Below are positions 16,308 through 24,134 of a stretch of DNA of 35,960 nucleotides, in pieces. Below the pieces are notes generated by a model that worked only from the letters and a program-made list of their open reading frames with translations, ran no database searches and was not told where the DNA came from. Origin of the DNA: Ignavigranum ruoffiae (lineage in GTDB: Bacteria; Bacillota; Bacilli; Lactobacillales; Aerococcaceae); the NCBI RefSeq assembly GCF_900110675.1, contig NZ_FOEN01000011.1, forward strand, positions 1 through 35,960. The letters are read 5' to 3'. Within the stretch, counting starts at the first letter, position 1; each line of letters starts with the position of its first letter. Made by a program: the position numbers and the translations under genes.

Positions 16308-16385
16308 TCACAAATAAACCTGGCTGGGACCAGGCGGACTGGGCGGTTCTTGATCATTGATACTACGCTGCTTACTTGAATCCAT
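16308..16385 (-). CDS. Leader peptide of mgtE (25 residues, proline/acid rich)
   Basis: A short ORF with an excellent ribosome site (AGGAGG, seven bases before its ATG at 16385). It begins MDSSKQRSI, continues NDQEPPSPPGPSQ and ends VYL. Its stop TGA overlaps the GAGGAGG of mgtE, so ribosomes that finish or abort here determine access to the mgtE start. The acidic-plus-proline run with PP, PP and GP steps resembles the MgtL leader of enterobacterial mgtA (EPDPTPLP), where such nascent chains destabilise ribosomes at low Mg2+. GACCAG just before the leader ATG can pair with CTGGTC in the proline codons, and CCTGG/CCAGG form another hairpin. The function is inferred; the ORF, its ribosome site and the overlap are seen directly. 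Confidence 0.75.
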   Translation of the reverse strand: MDSSKQRSINDQEPPSPPGPSQVYL

Positions 16386-16953
16386 CTGGTCACCTCCTGA
16401 CACTTTGCGGACAAAGAAATATTTGGGCACAAAAAAAGCCCACACAAAGGTGAACTCGAAAACATTATATCAGCTATAACGTCTGAGCTTTAGCTTTGAA
16501 GGGCAGTGAAATTACACTATTCTATACCTTGTAATCGATAAAGACTGTTCGCCAACGCTGAGTGTCTCCACTCTCTTGCGGCAGTAATCCATATCCCTTC
16601 AGTAGCCTCACCTAACAATGACAGCATAACACCTCGACCCAGGCAGGTCAACACTCGCAAGGAAAAAATTACCGAATGCATCACAATATTTCGGCTTAGT
16701 AATATAGAAATCGTTTTTAATACTTTCCCGTCCTGAATAATCCTTTTACTTAAAAACGGAGACTCAGGTAAATGGACAGCAAAAAAGCACTTGCCAGCCA
16801 TCTTTTAAGTAGGTTAGCAAATGCTGAATGCTTCATGGCATCATCGATTCAATCTGCAGAGTCTTATTGCAAATATACTCCCCTAGTGCAATCCCATATT
16901 TACTCCAATGACCCAAGGATTTTCTCGAATAATTTAGAAAAGATGCCCTTCAC
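16386..16953. other. Gene-poor stretch upstream of mgtE
   Basis: Apart from the mgtE promoter and 5' leader (16386-16472) I find no supported gene. Two overlapping frames of 94 (minus) and 61 (plus) codons lack ribosome sites and recognisable products. Two segments about 265 bases apart resemble each other (GTTCGCCAACGCTGAGTG near 16548 and GTTAGCAAATGCTGAATG near 16813), perhaps traces of a decayed gene. Confidence 0.5.
16464..16472 (-). promoter_or_regulatory. Extended -10 promoter of mgtE
   Basis: TGATATAAT on the minus strand is a perfect extended -10 (TGnTATAAT). No TTGACA-like -35 is found, as is usual for extended -10 promoters. It would give an untranslated leader of roughly 70 bases before the leader ORF. 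Confidence 0.6.
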
Positions 16954-17437
16954 TTAACAATCGACGACACGATAGGTATGGCGATACTTCTTTAAAAAGC
17001 GTTCGAAATCTTTAAAGACAATATTTAAAGTCATTGTGTTGATAAAGGGATGAACACCAATGGTGGTCGATTGATCCACTGCTTGGTCGACGATCAATTC
17101 AATTTTATGATCATCATCGAACATCAAACTCAACGGTGTAATCGTTCCAGGTTCAACTCTAAGGAGCTCGCGCACCTGGTCATCGTGGGCGAACGATAAT
17201 TTCTTCTCACCGAGGACGTCAGCCAGATGTCCTAAGTCGGCTTGTTTCTCATCATGGAGCAAGACCAAATAAAATTGCCGCCCCTTCTTGTTCTTCAGGA
17301 ATAAATTCTTAACTTGCTGACCAGGTAGAGTAAAAACCTAAATTAGCCACCGATGTAATCGGGACATGATCCAGTTGTTCATAAGGAATCGCTAAATCGG
17401 CTAAGACTTGAAAGGCTGCTTCCTGACTTGCTAACAC
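16954..17437 (-). pseudogene. Prolyl-tRNA deacylase (YbaK/ProX type), frameshifted
   Basis: Free-standing editing-domain protein that would hydrolyse mischarged Ala- or Cys-tRNA(Pro). The N-terminal part starts at a GTG (17437) with an AGAGGTGA ribosome site and reads ASQEAAFQVLADLAIPYEQL..HVPITSVANLGFY. It then leaves frame and meets a stop. In the next frame the family motif LPGQQVKNLFLKNKKGRQFY continues into VLLHDEKQADL..LSFAHDD, RVEPGTITPLSL and the normal C-terminus. Start to stop is 484 bases, one more than a multiple of three, so a single extra base (around 17325-17336, next to a run of five A on the plus strand) breaks the gene. It may be a true mutation or a sequencing error. Confidence 0.88.
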
Positions 17438-17473
17438 CCTGTCACCTCTTCTCTATTGTTATCAGACAACATT

Positions 17474-18880
17474 TTATAAGAATATAGCCTTCAACTGTAA
17501 GTAATCTTCCAAGCCATACTTGCCATTCTCGCGGCCAAGACCCGATTGTTTGTAACCACCAAAAGGCGCCTTAGGCGAACGTGGGCCGTCGTTAACAAAG
17601 ATGTTGCCAGTCTGTAATTGATAAGCCACTTCAAGGGCTTGGTCGGCTGGACCGACGACTCCTCCAGATAGGCCATAAATTGAATCATTGGCTATGGCTA
17701 TAGCTTGAGCTAGATCTTGGTAGGTTAGCACACAAAGGACTGGACCAAAGATCTCTTCTTGGGCGATCCGCATGGCATTATCCACCGCAACAAAGACCGT
17801 CGATTCAAAATAATATCCTGGTCGTTCAAGCGGATGGCCACCAATTAGAATCTCCGCGCCTTCTTCTTGACCTATTTCAATATAATCTTGGACCCTTTTC
17901 AACTGATCTGCTGAAACCAGCGGTCCTAAGGTCGTATCTTCCGCTAGCGGATCGCCAACGACGACTTGTTCTTGATAATAGTTGAGAATAGCTTCCTTCG
18001 TTTCTTCAAGGCACTCTTCAGGAACCAGTAAACGGGTCATCGCCGAACAGGTTTGACCTTGATTGTAAATCACTGTATCCATGGCTTTCTTAACAGCAAA
18101 AGTTAAGTCGCCACCTTTGAGATAGACCATGGCAGATTTCCCACCCAATTCTAGTACCAGTTGTTTGACCTGTGGGGCGGCCTTACTATATAAATTCTTG
18201 CCTACCTCGGTAGAACCGGTGAAAGAAATCAAATCAACATCCGGGTGGTCGGCTAAGTAATCTCCTACCTCTGAACCTGAACCTGTCACTAAATTGAAGA
18301 CCCCAGCAGGTAGACCTGCTTGGTCAATAATCTCAGCATAAATTAAGGCTGTTAAAGGGGTATTAGAAGCTGGTTTGACTACCACGGTATTCCCCGTTAA
18401 CAAGGCTGGCGTAATCTTTCGTTGAATTTGATTTAAAGGATAGTTCCACGGCGTAATACAGGCGACCACGCCATAGGGTTCCTTGACAACTTTAGCTTGA
18501 TCAGCCATCTCTTCAAACTCAAAATCGGCTACCTCTTCAAGACTGGCTTTCAATTCTCTTAGAGCCAATCCCACTTGACCCGACCTAGAGAAAGAAATTG
18601 GCGCCCCTAATTCAGCAGCAATCACTTGAGCTAATTCTTCTTTACGCGCTTCAATTCCTTGGTAAATTCGTTCTAAATACCCGATCCGTTCCTCGACAGT
18701 CAAGGCCTTCCATGCTGGAAAAGCTTTCTGCGCCGCCTCAACAGCGGCATCAACATCATTATGATGACTCTTAGCAACCTGGGCGATGACTTTCTCGCTT
18801 GCGGGATTAATTACATCCATCAGCAAACCTGACTGAGCAGAAACCCATTGCCCTTTAATATAATTCTGATGTGACTTCAT
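17474..18880 (-). CDS. NAD(P)-dependent aldehyde dehydrogenase
   Basis: 468 residues, standard length for the superfamily. It oxidises an aldehyde to the acid; the substrate is not evident. Visible motifs are TPWNYPLNQIQRK and VVVKPASNTPLTA (cofactor binding), SFTGSTEVGK, the general base in LVLELGGKSA (near residue 245), the nucleophile cysteine in YNQGQTCSAM (near 279), and IFGPVLCVLTY. The C-terminus has the KQSGLGRENGKYGLEDYL ending. GAAGGAGGG precedes the ATG. It is divergent from the MATE pump gene; the shared region carries a palindrome and a cre-like site. It may be a semialdehyde or general detoxifying enzyme. Confidence 0.92.
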   Translation of the reverse strand: MKSHQNYIKGQWVSAQSGLLMDVINPASEKVIAQVAKSHHNDVDAAVEAAQKAFPAWKALTVEERIGYLERIYQGIEARKEELAQVIAAELGAPISFSRSGQVGLALRELKASLEEVADFEFEEMADQAKVVKEPYGVVACITPWNYPLNQIQRKITPALLTGNTVVVKPASNTPLTALIYAEIIDQAGLPAGVFNLVTGSGSEVGDYLADHPDVDLISFTGSTEVGKNLYSKAAPQVKQLVLELGGKSAMVYLKGGDLTFAVKKAMDTVIYNQGQTCSAMTRLLVPEECLEETKEAILNYYQEQVVVGDPLAEDTTLGPLVSADQLKRVQDYIEIGQEEGAEILIGGHPLERPGYYFESTVFVAVDNAMRIAQEEIFGPVLCVLTYQDLAQAIAIANDSIYGLSGGVVGPADQALEVAYQLQTGNIFVNDGPRSPKAPFGGYKQSGLGRENGKYGLEDYLQLKAIFL

Positions 18881-18901
18881 AACATTCCCTCCTTCAATTA
18901 G

Positions 18902-19006
18902 ATTATACCTGGAAACAGGCTCGTCCTCTAACTATTTACTTTTTCAGTAAATAAAAGTTATTTTAAAACGGTTTCAGGCTGAAATTCTAGCTGATTCATG
19001 TATAAT
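18902..19006. promoter_or_regulatory. Divergent ALDH/MATE control region
   Basis: On the minus strand a TATAAT (18902-18907) serves the ALDH gene. On the plus strand CTGAAA (18979-18984), a 16-base spacer and TATAAT (19001-19006) serve the MATE gene. Between them lie TATTTACT-ttttc-AGTAAATA (18933-18953), a palindrome with eight-base arms close to the ALDH -35 position, and TTAAAACGGTTTCA (18963-18976), which matches the catabolite-responsive consensus TGWAANCGNTNWCA at 13 of 14 positions. This suggests CcpA control plus a local repressor. Confidence 0.5.
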
Positions 19007-19037
19007 AGGCGTTACGAATAGTTCAAGGGGGGATTGT

Positions 19038-20381
19038 ATGAATTTAGATCGCGATTTTTATCAGCAAATGCTGCATATTGCCATTCCAATCGCCATCCAA
19101 AACTTAATAGTATCCAGTTTAAATACCCTAGATACAGTGATGATTTCCACGCTGGGATCGGCTACCATTGCTGGCGTTGGTTTGGCCAATCAGGTCTTTT
19201 TCTTTTTAATGATGATTTGCTTTGGGATTGGGACAGGGTCGTCGGTCTTAATCTCACAATATCATGGACGCCGCGACTACTTTAATGTTAAACGAACCAA
19301 CGGACTAGCGACTATTTTGGCCATGTTCGTCTCCTTAATCTTTACCGTGGTGGCTTTATTCTGGCCCAAACAAGTGATTGGCCTAATGATTCAAGATCCG
19401 CAAGTAATTACCGAAGGAGCTAAATATTTATCAGTGGTGGCCTTGTCTTATATTATTACTGGCTTTAACTTTGCCAATGGAATTTCTTTACGTAGTACCG
19501 GGAATGCTCAAAGTCCGCTGCATGCTTCGATTATATCTTTTGTCTTTAACGCCTTCTTCAACTATGTGTTGATCTTTGGGAAGTTTGGCTTTCCTCGGAT
19601 GGGCGTCGTCGGGGCAGCTATGGGAACCATTATCGCCCGCTTAGCTGAAATGGCCGTCTTAATTTATTTGTCCAAGCGGTATAATGGCCCCTTAAATGGT
19701 AAGCTTAAAGATATGTTGGCCTTTGACCGTCCTTTCTTTGATAAATATATGCGCATTACCAGTCCAGTGATTGTCAATGAAACCTTCTGGGCTTTAGGAC
19801 AAGTCCTCTATTCAGTGGCATATGCCATTGTGGGTACCGAAGCTACCGCTGCTATTCAAGTCGTCGTTGCAATCCAAAATATTGCCTTCGTCTTAATTCG
19901 CGGCCTATCGAATTCATGTTCAATAATGTTAGGTAATAGTATTGGTCAAGGCGAGATGGACAAGATATATACCTATGCTCTGCGTTTCTTAAAATTAGGC
20001 TTAATGATTGGAACCATTATCGGCCTCTTCCTCTGCTTGACCCCAAGCCTAACTCTATCTGTCTTTGGCAATCTCGAACCAGAAGTCAACCTGATTGCCC
20101 ACGGCTTACTCCGCGTCATGGGAATCATCTTTATCTTTAAAGGCTTCAATTCTATCTTGATTGTGGGCGTGCTGCGTGGGGGTGGCGATACCAAGAAATC
20201 CATGATTCTAGAAATGAGTTCTGTGTGGTTAGTCGGCGTTCCGCTAGCTTTTCTAGGTGCAGCCATTCTTAAACTTCCGATTTACTATGTCGTAATTATG
20301 GCAGGAATGGAAGAAATTACTAAGATCATTCTGGGTATGCGTCGAGTCTTTTCTAAAGAATGGATTCACGAACTGGTCTAA
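19038..20381 (+). CDS. MATE-family efflux transporter
   Basis: 447-residue polytopic membrane protein with twelve predicted helices and the internal two-fold arrangement of MATE pumps. It begins NLDRDFYQQMLHIAIPIAIQNL, then SLNTLDTVMISTLGSATIAG and GVGLANQVFFF, typical of the DinF/NorM-type N-terminal helix pair. The second half carries VVAIQNIAFVLIRGLSNSCS. It exports drugs or cationic metabolites using a Na+ or H+ gradient. The ribosome site is AAGGGGGG. Divergent from the aldehyde dehydrogenase; a strong convergent terminator follows. The substrate is not predictable. Confidence 0.92.
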   Translation: MNLDRDFYQQMLHIAIPIAIQNLIVSSLNTLDTVMISTLGSATIAGVGLANQVFFFLMMICFGIGTGSSVLISQYHGRRDYFNVKRTNGLATILAMFVSLIFTVVALFWPKQVIGLMIQDPQVITEGAKYLSVVALSYIITGFNFANGISLRSTGNAQSPLHASIISFVFNAFFNYVLIFGKFGFPRMGVVGAAMGTIIARLAEMAVLIYLSKRYNGPLNGKLKDMLAFDRPFFDKYMRITSPVIVNETFWALGQVLYSVAYAIVGTEATAAIQVVVAIQNIAFVLIRGLSNSCSIMLGNSIGQGEMDKIYTYALRFLKLGLMIGTIIGLFLCLTPSLTLSVFGNLEPEVNLIAHGLLRVMGIIFIFKGFNSILIVGVLRGGGDTKKSMILEMSSVWLVGVPLAFLGAAILKLPIYYVVIMAGMEEITKIILGMRRVFSKEWIHELV

Positions 20382-20419
20382 TCACCTTTCACTTCCAAAG
20401 TTCAATAATTAATTACACA

Positions 20420-20470
20420 AAAACTCACCATAAACCTTTCCTTGTCAAAAGTTTATGGTGAGTTTTCTTT
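20420..20470 (+). terminator. Bidirectional terminator between the MATE and CobW genes
   Basis: A perfect sixteen-base stem (AAAACTCACCATAAAC with GTTTATGGTGAGTTTT) encloses a 15-base loop, with T-rich flanks. It can terminate the MATE transcript and also the leftward cobW transcript. Confidence 0.9.
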
Positions 20471-20644
20471 TGTCTACTTGTTTTAAAAGTTTTAAATAGA
20501 CGCATCATCTGTGCTTGCATCGTCAATGTGGCCACAATGACCAAAGAATTGTATACCAGCGCTATTATACGGTCGCATTACCGAATTTTTAATGTTTAAG
20601 AATCTGTAGCGTTGGCATTTACTTTTTACGACGTATGTATTGCC

Positions 20645-21703
20645 TTAGTCGGCAGACATTTGGATTAATTCCGAGAAAGCTAAGCGTATCAATGATTCAT
20701 CCAATTGCTTACCAATCAATACAATTTGACTATCATATGCTTGAAGCCGATAAGCCGTCAAATCAAACTGATAAGCCACGTTCACACCTTGTAAGGCTAG
20801 CATTAAATCTCGGTCATTTAAGTTCACCAAGCCCTTATAACGGTAAAGTTGTCCTTGAGTAGTCATCAAGAGCCAATCTAACCATTGGAGAAATAAGTCT
20901 TCTTGCAAGACCTGATCAGTCTTCAGTACCATTGACATGAATCCATCATGGTCCGTTTGATGGTCATGGTGATGATTGTGATCATGACTTTCTTGGCAAT
21001 GACATTCATGATTGTGATCATGATGGTGGCCACAATGTTGGCAGACTTCCTCTTTAGCTTCTGGTTCTAAGATGCGTTGGAAAAGGCGCAAGTCAAAGAA
21101 TTGTTCTAAAGGAAAGTCCTCGGTTACCGTGAATACCCGGTCGTCTGCTAAAGGATTGATTTCCTTCAGTTGGGCTTTGATCTGCTCAAGCCGGTCAGGG
21201 GAAACTTGCTCGGTCTTGGATAGGAGAAAGCGATCGGCATAAGCAATTTGCTGATAGAATTCGCTAAAATCAGCCAAGATTTGTTCAAAATTTAAACAAT
21301 CGATCAGCGTCAAGACACTATCAAAACGAAAAGCCTTGCTCAGAATCGGTGAGAGGCTGATGGTTTGTAAAATCGGTGCAGGGTCAGCGATGCCTGTGGT
21401 CTCAATAATCACATGGCTTAACGTTTTTTGATTATCTTCGAAATAACGACCAATGGCCGCTAGACTCTCGGCTAAATCTGATCTGAGACTACAACAGATA
21501 CAACCATTATTTAATTGAAAGACTTCTTCTTGCGCTTGAATCAGCAATTGATGATCGACACCCACTTCGCCAAATTCATTGACGATAATCGCAATCTGAT
21601 CCCGGCGATCGCCGACTTGATCTAAAATATTATTAATCAGTGTCGTCTTTCCAGAACCGAGAAAGCCAGTCACTAAGGTAATAGGAACTCCTAATATATT
21701 CAT
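20645..21703 (-). CDS. CobW/P47K (COG0523) GTPase, probable zinc metallochaperone
   Basis: 352 residues. Walker A GFLGSGKTT (residues 13-21), the metal-binding CxCC motif in NNGCICCSLRSDL (near 67-79), the ETTGIADPAP switch region and LSKTEQV guanine recognition identify the COG0523 GTPase family. A histidine-rich linker (HCGHHHDHNHECHC..HDHNHHHDHQTDH, near residues 220-256) suggests zinc handling, and the C-terminal CobW domain follows. COG0523 proteins deliver metal to client enzymes under limitation. Upstream is GTAATAGTTAC, one base from the Zur-box core GTAATnATTAC, overlapping a -35-like hexamer. The ribosome site is weak. The ATG at 21703 gives the conserved N-terminus. Confidence 0.92.
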   Translation of the reverse strand: MNILGVPITLVTGFLGSGKTTLINNILDQVGDRRDQIAIIVNEFGEVGVDHQLLIQAQEEVFQLNNGCICCSLRSDLAESLAAIGRYFEDNQKTLSHVIIETTGIADPAPILQTISLSPILSKAFRFDSVLTLIDCLNFEQILADFSEFYQQIAYADRFLLSKTEQVSPDRLEQIKAQLKEINPLADDRVFTVTEDFPLEQFFDLRLFQRILEPEAKEEVCQHCGHHHDHNHECHCQESHDHNHHHDHQTDHDGFMSMVLKTDQVLQEDLFLQWLDWLLMTTQGQLYRYKGLVNLNDRDLMLALQGVNVAYQFDLTAYRLQAYDSQIVLIGKQLDESLIRLAFSELIQMSAD

Positions 21704-21738
21704 CGAACTACGACCTTTCTAACGTTTTGATTTTCTTA

Positions 21739-21773
21739 TGATAACAGAAATCCAAGTTAAATGTAACTATTAC
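21739..21773 (-). promoter_or_regulatory. cobW promoter with Zur-like operator
   Basis: Minus strand: -35 GTTACA (21762-21767), 17-base spacer, -10 TATCAT (21739-21744). GTAATAGTTAC (21763-21773) matches the core of the Gram-positive Zur box (GTAATnATTAC) except one base and covers the -35, so a Zur-type repressor could block it when zinc is plentiful. Confidence 0.45.
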
Positions 21774-21783
21774 CATTAATTTC

Positions 21784-22680
21784 TTATGACATTCCGCTGG
21801 CTCGCCGATTCTGATATCGATTATAAATAAAAGTAAAAAGAGTAGCCATAAAAATTAAGCCATAACCGAGCAGGGATAGCCCATCAGCTTGCTGCTGAAG
21901 GAAAAGATACCCGAGAATACCGGTAAAAATCACCGCCGAGTAATCGAAGATTGAGATTTCACTGGCCGGAGCAAATTTATAGGCATAAGTAATGCCAAAT
22001 TGACCACAAGTCGCAGCAATTCCGGCAGCCAAAAGAATGGCTACTTGCTTTAATGACATGGGTTGAAATCCGGTTATTAATAGTAGTAAACAAACCAAAC
22101 TTGAAAAGCCTGAGAATGAAGCGATAGTAATAGCACCAGTGACCCCTCTTTTATTTAATTGGCGGACACAGGTATAGGCCGCTCCTGCCATCACGCCACC
22201 CAAGATACCAATTAGATAAGGCCATAGGTGAGGTGAATCTAGACTAGGCTTGCTGACACAGACAACCCCTAAGAAGGCCGCGATTAAAGCAAAAATATGT
22301 TGCTTAGATATAGACTCGGCTAAGAATAAGGCAGAGAAAATCAAGGTCGCAAAAGGGGCGATTTTGTTAAGGACTGAAGCATCTGATATCAATAAATGAT
22401 CCAAAGCATAAAAATTACAAAACAGACCCAAAGTGCCAAAACTTACCCGCATCAGCATTAACTTCCAAGGAATCAGCTCAGGTTGCTTCAATTCTTTAAT
22501 CGGTTGACGACGATGACGACGAAATAAGGCCAACAAAGCGACCAAAAAAGCAACCAAATTTCTAAAGAGCGTCTTTTGAATGGTTGGCAAGTCCCCAGCC
22601 AAGGGAACAAATAAATTCATAAAAGAAAAGCCTAACGCTGAAAAAAGAATACATAAAATACCTTTAATACGATTTGACAT
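21784..22680 (-). CDS. EamA/DMT-family permease
   Basis: 298 residues with ten predicted transmembrane helices in two EamA repeats: KGILCILFSALGFSFMNLFV opens the first, and LIGILGGVMAGAAYTCVRQL opens the second. Members export amino acids, nucleotides or other metabolites; the substrate is unknown. GGAG lies five bases before the ATG. It is upstream of cobW in the same direction, 80 bases apart, but cobW appears to have its own promoter. A charged, arginine-rich loop (RRHRRQPIKELK) follows the second helix. Confidence 0.9.
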   Translation of the reverse strand: MSNRIKGILCILFSALGFSFMNLFVPLAGDLPTIQKTLFRNLVAFLVALLALFRRHRRQPIKELKQPELIPWKLMLMRVSFGTLGLFCNFYALDHLLISDASVLNKIAPFATLIFSALFLAESISKQHIFALIAAFLGVVCVSKPSLDSPHLWPYLIGILGGVMAGAAYTCVRQLNKRGVTGAITIASFSGFSSLVCLLLLITGFQPMSLKQVAILLAAGIAATCGQFGITYAYKFAPASEISIFDYSAVIFTGILGYLFLQQQADGLSLLGYGLIFMATLFTFIYNRYQNRRASGMS

Positions 22681-22775
22681 ATTATCTCCTAACTTCGAAA
22701 ATTCAGACCTAAGAACGATTATTCTAATTCGAACGAATAGTAAAATAGACTTAACCCTTAGGAAAGGATGATACT

Positions 22776-23063
22776 ATGAAATATCTTAACACAGCTCATA
22801 ACATTCAAACAGGAGAATTTATTAAAGCCCTTTTCACTAAATCTACCCCTCTATATATTAAAGGAATGATTGCTTTTGCCTTAATTTATACCATCGTACC
22901 GGTAGATCTATTACCAGACTTCTTAGGTCCTCTCGCTTTCCTTGACGATGCGGTTGTTATTGGTCTCTTAACCAAGCTAGCCATGCACCTGTTGGAACGC
23001 CATCAAAATCAACAAATCACCGACCAAGGCCAAATTATTGAAAGCCAGTCAGTCAAATCATAA
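22776..23063 (+). CDS. YkvA-like DUF1232 small membrane protein
   Basis: 95 residues. The DUF1232 signature is AFALIYTIVPVDLLPDFLGPLAFLDDAVVIGLL: a hydrophobic helix, a P-x-DLxPDF turn and a second hydrophobic helix. Function is unknown across the family; bacterial members sit in the membrane. AAAGGATG precedes the ATG. It is transcribed divergently from the EamA gene and ends shortly before the convergent terminator shared with ndk. Confidence 0.88.
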   Translation: MKYLNTAHNIQTGEFIKALFTKSTPLYIKGMIAFALIYTIVPVDLLPDFLGPLAFLDDAVVIGLLTKLAMHLLERHQNQQITDQGQIIESQSVKS

Positions 23064-23113
23064 ATAGGTACTTAGATTTTTACAACTGAATCATTTAATC
23101 TCGATGCAAAGTA

Positions 23114-23168
23114 AAATACCTGAATCAGATACGCCAGGGAAGCCCCGGATCCGATTCAGGTATTTCTA
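23114..23168. terminator. Bidirectional terminator between the YkvA-like gene and ndk
   Basis: The thirteen-base stem AAATACCTGAATC with GATTCAGGTATTT has an inner GAT..CC/GG..ATC extension. It lies between convergent genes. Its overall shape recalls the structured repeats at 12267 and 14113, though the sequence differs. Confidence 0.85.
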
Positions 23169-23172
23169 TCTT

Positions 23173-23577
23173 TTATTTAAAGAAACGGTTGATTTCAATT
23201 TGAGCATTCTCTAGACTATCTGACCCGTGAATAATATTCTCACTAATACTGTGAGCATAGTCGCCCCGAATTGTGCCGGCTGGAGCTTCTAAGGCATTGG
23301 TTGGCCCCATCATTTGGCGCATACCAGCTACAACTTCTGGTCCTTCGACAATCATGCCAACCACGGGTCCAGAAGTCATATAGGCCGCTAACTCTGGGTA
23401 GAATGGTTTATCTAATAAATGGGCGTAATGTTCGCCTACAATCTCTTGGTCAAGGGTCATCATCTTAAGGGCAGTAATTTGATAGCCCTTGGCTTCAATC
23501 CGACTAATAATTTGCCCCATCAATTGACGACGTACTGCATCCGGTTTCAACATAATATAAGTTTGTTCTTGTGACAT
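23173..23577 (-). CDS. ndk: Nucleoside diphosphate kinase
   Basis: Transfers the gamma phosphate of ATP to nucleoside diphosphates, keeping NTP and dNTP pools balanced. 134 residues, within the short bacterial range. MLKPDAVRRQLMGQIISRIE and the active-site block ENIIHGSDSLENA, with the phospho-histidine at residue 117, are conserved, as is ALEAPAGTIRGDYA. AAAGGAG precedes the ATG at 23577. It stands alone between terminators. Confidence 0.97.
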   Translation of the reverse strand: MSQEQTYIMLKPDAVRRQLMGQIISRIEAKGYQITALKMMTLDQEIVGEHYAHLLDKPFYPELAAYMTSGPVVGMIVEGPEVVAGMRQMMGPTNALEAPAGTIRGDYAHSISENIIHGSDSLENAQIEINRFFK

Positions 23578-23699
23578 TCTTCAAGCTCCTTTATCCAAAT
23601 ATAAGTCCATTATACCGACTCTAGGAGCTGAAGACTAGGCCATAAAGTTTAAAAAATTCAAAGAATTCACTCGCCTATCTAAGAATAATAAACCGCTTT

Positions 23700-24134
23700 C
23701 TAATCCTCAGCCTGAATGCTGAAAGTATAGCGATGACCCTGGGTTAGGCTATGGTAGAACCCTTCTCCTTGATAGAGTTGAAAGACTTGGACACTTTGAC
23801 GTTCAGCATCATCCGGATAAACATGTTGCACGAAAGGATTACCCGCTAACATCTCTTCTAAGCGTTCCTTGCCAACTGGCCGGACCACACCCTCAATCCG
23901 GATAACTTGAATCAGGTAGCCATCTTCTGACATAGCCGTAATGGCCACATTCGGATTGGCTTGAAGCTGTTGATAGAAATTAGTCTTAGGACTGGTCATA
24001 AAGAAAATTCCGTGTTCATTGGCTAGCCCGACATGCGCATGACGAGCGTGGGGCTTTCCTTCTTCATCGACTGTGGCAAAAACCGCGACCTTCATTTGAT
24101 GATGTAAAATATCCAAAATATCCTTAACGTCCAT
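23700..24134 (-). CDS. Pyridoxamine 5'-phosphate oxidase-like flavin/F420-type protein
   Basis: 144 residues with the split-barrel fold of the PNPOx-like family: VAVFATVDEEGKPHARHAHVG, then GIFFMTSPKTNFYQQLQANPNVAIT, typical of a bound flavin or other cofactor. Such general stress or flavin-reductase-like proteins are common in lactic bacteria; the substrate is unknown and true pyridoxal synthesis is unlikely at this short length. AAGGAG precedes the ATG. A TATAAT on the minus strand (24177-24182) is a probable -10, with a weak -35. Confidence 0.82.
   Translation of the reverse strand: MDVKDILDILHHQMKVAVFATVDEEGKPHARHAHVGLANEHGIFFMTSPKTNFYQQLQANPNVAITAMSEDGYLIQVIRIEGVVRPVGKERLEEMLAGNPFVQHVYPDDAERQSVQVFQLYQGEGFYHSLTQGHRYTFSIQAED

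Noticed and set aside
16386-16500. M-box (ykoK) riboswitch upstream of mgtE
   Set aside because: The leader from the extended -10 to the leader ORF is only about 70 bases, too short for the roughly 160-base M-box, and no M-box core is recognisable by eye. A covariance search would be decisive.
16517-16957. Overlapping frames of 94 codons (minus) and 61 codons (plus)
   Set aside because: Neither has a ribosome site, domain or coding-like composition, and they overlap each other on opposite strands.
17324-17338. Programmed frameshift in the prolyl-tRNA deacylase gene
   Set aside because: No slippery heptamer with a downstream pseudoknot is evident, and this family is not known to use recoding; a plain indel or sequencing error is simpler.
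20466-20644. A possible 31-codon minus-strand ORF and TATAAT between the MATE terminator and cobW end
   Set aside because: The ORF has no ribosome site and reads through the terminator hairpin.
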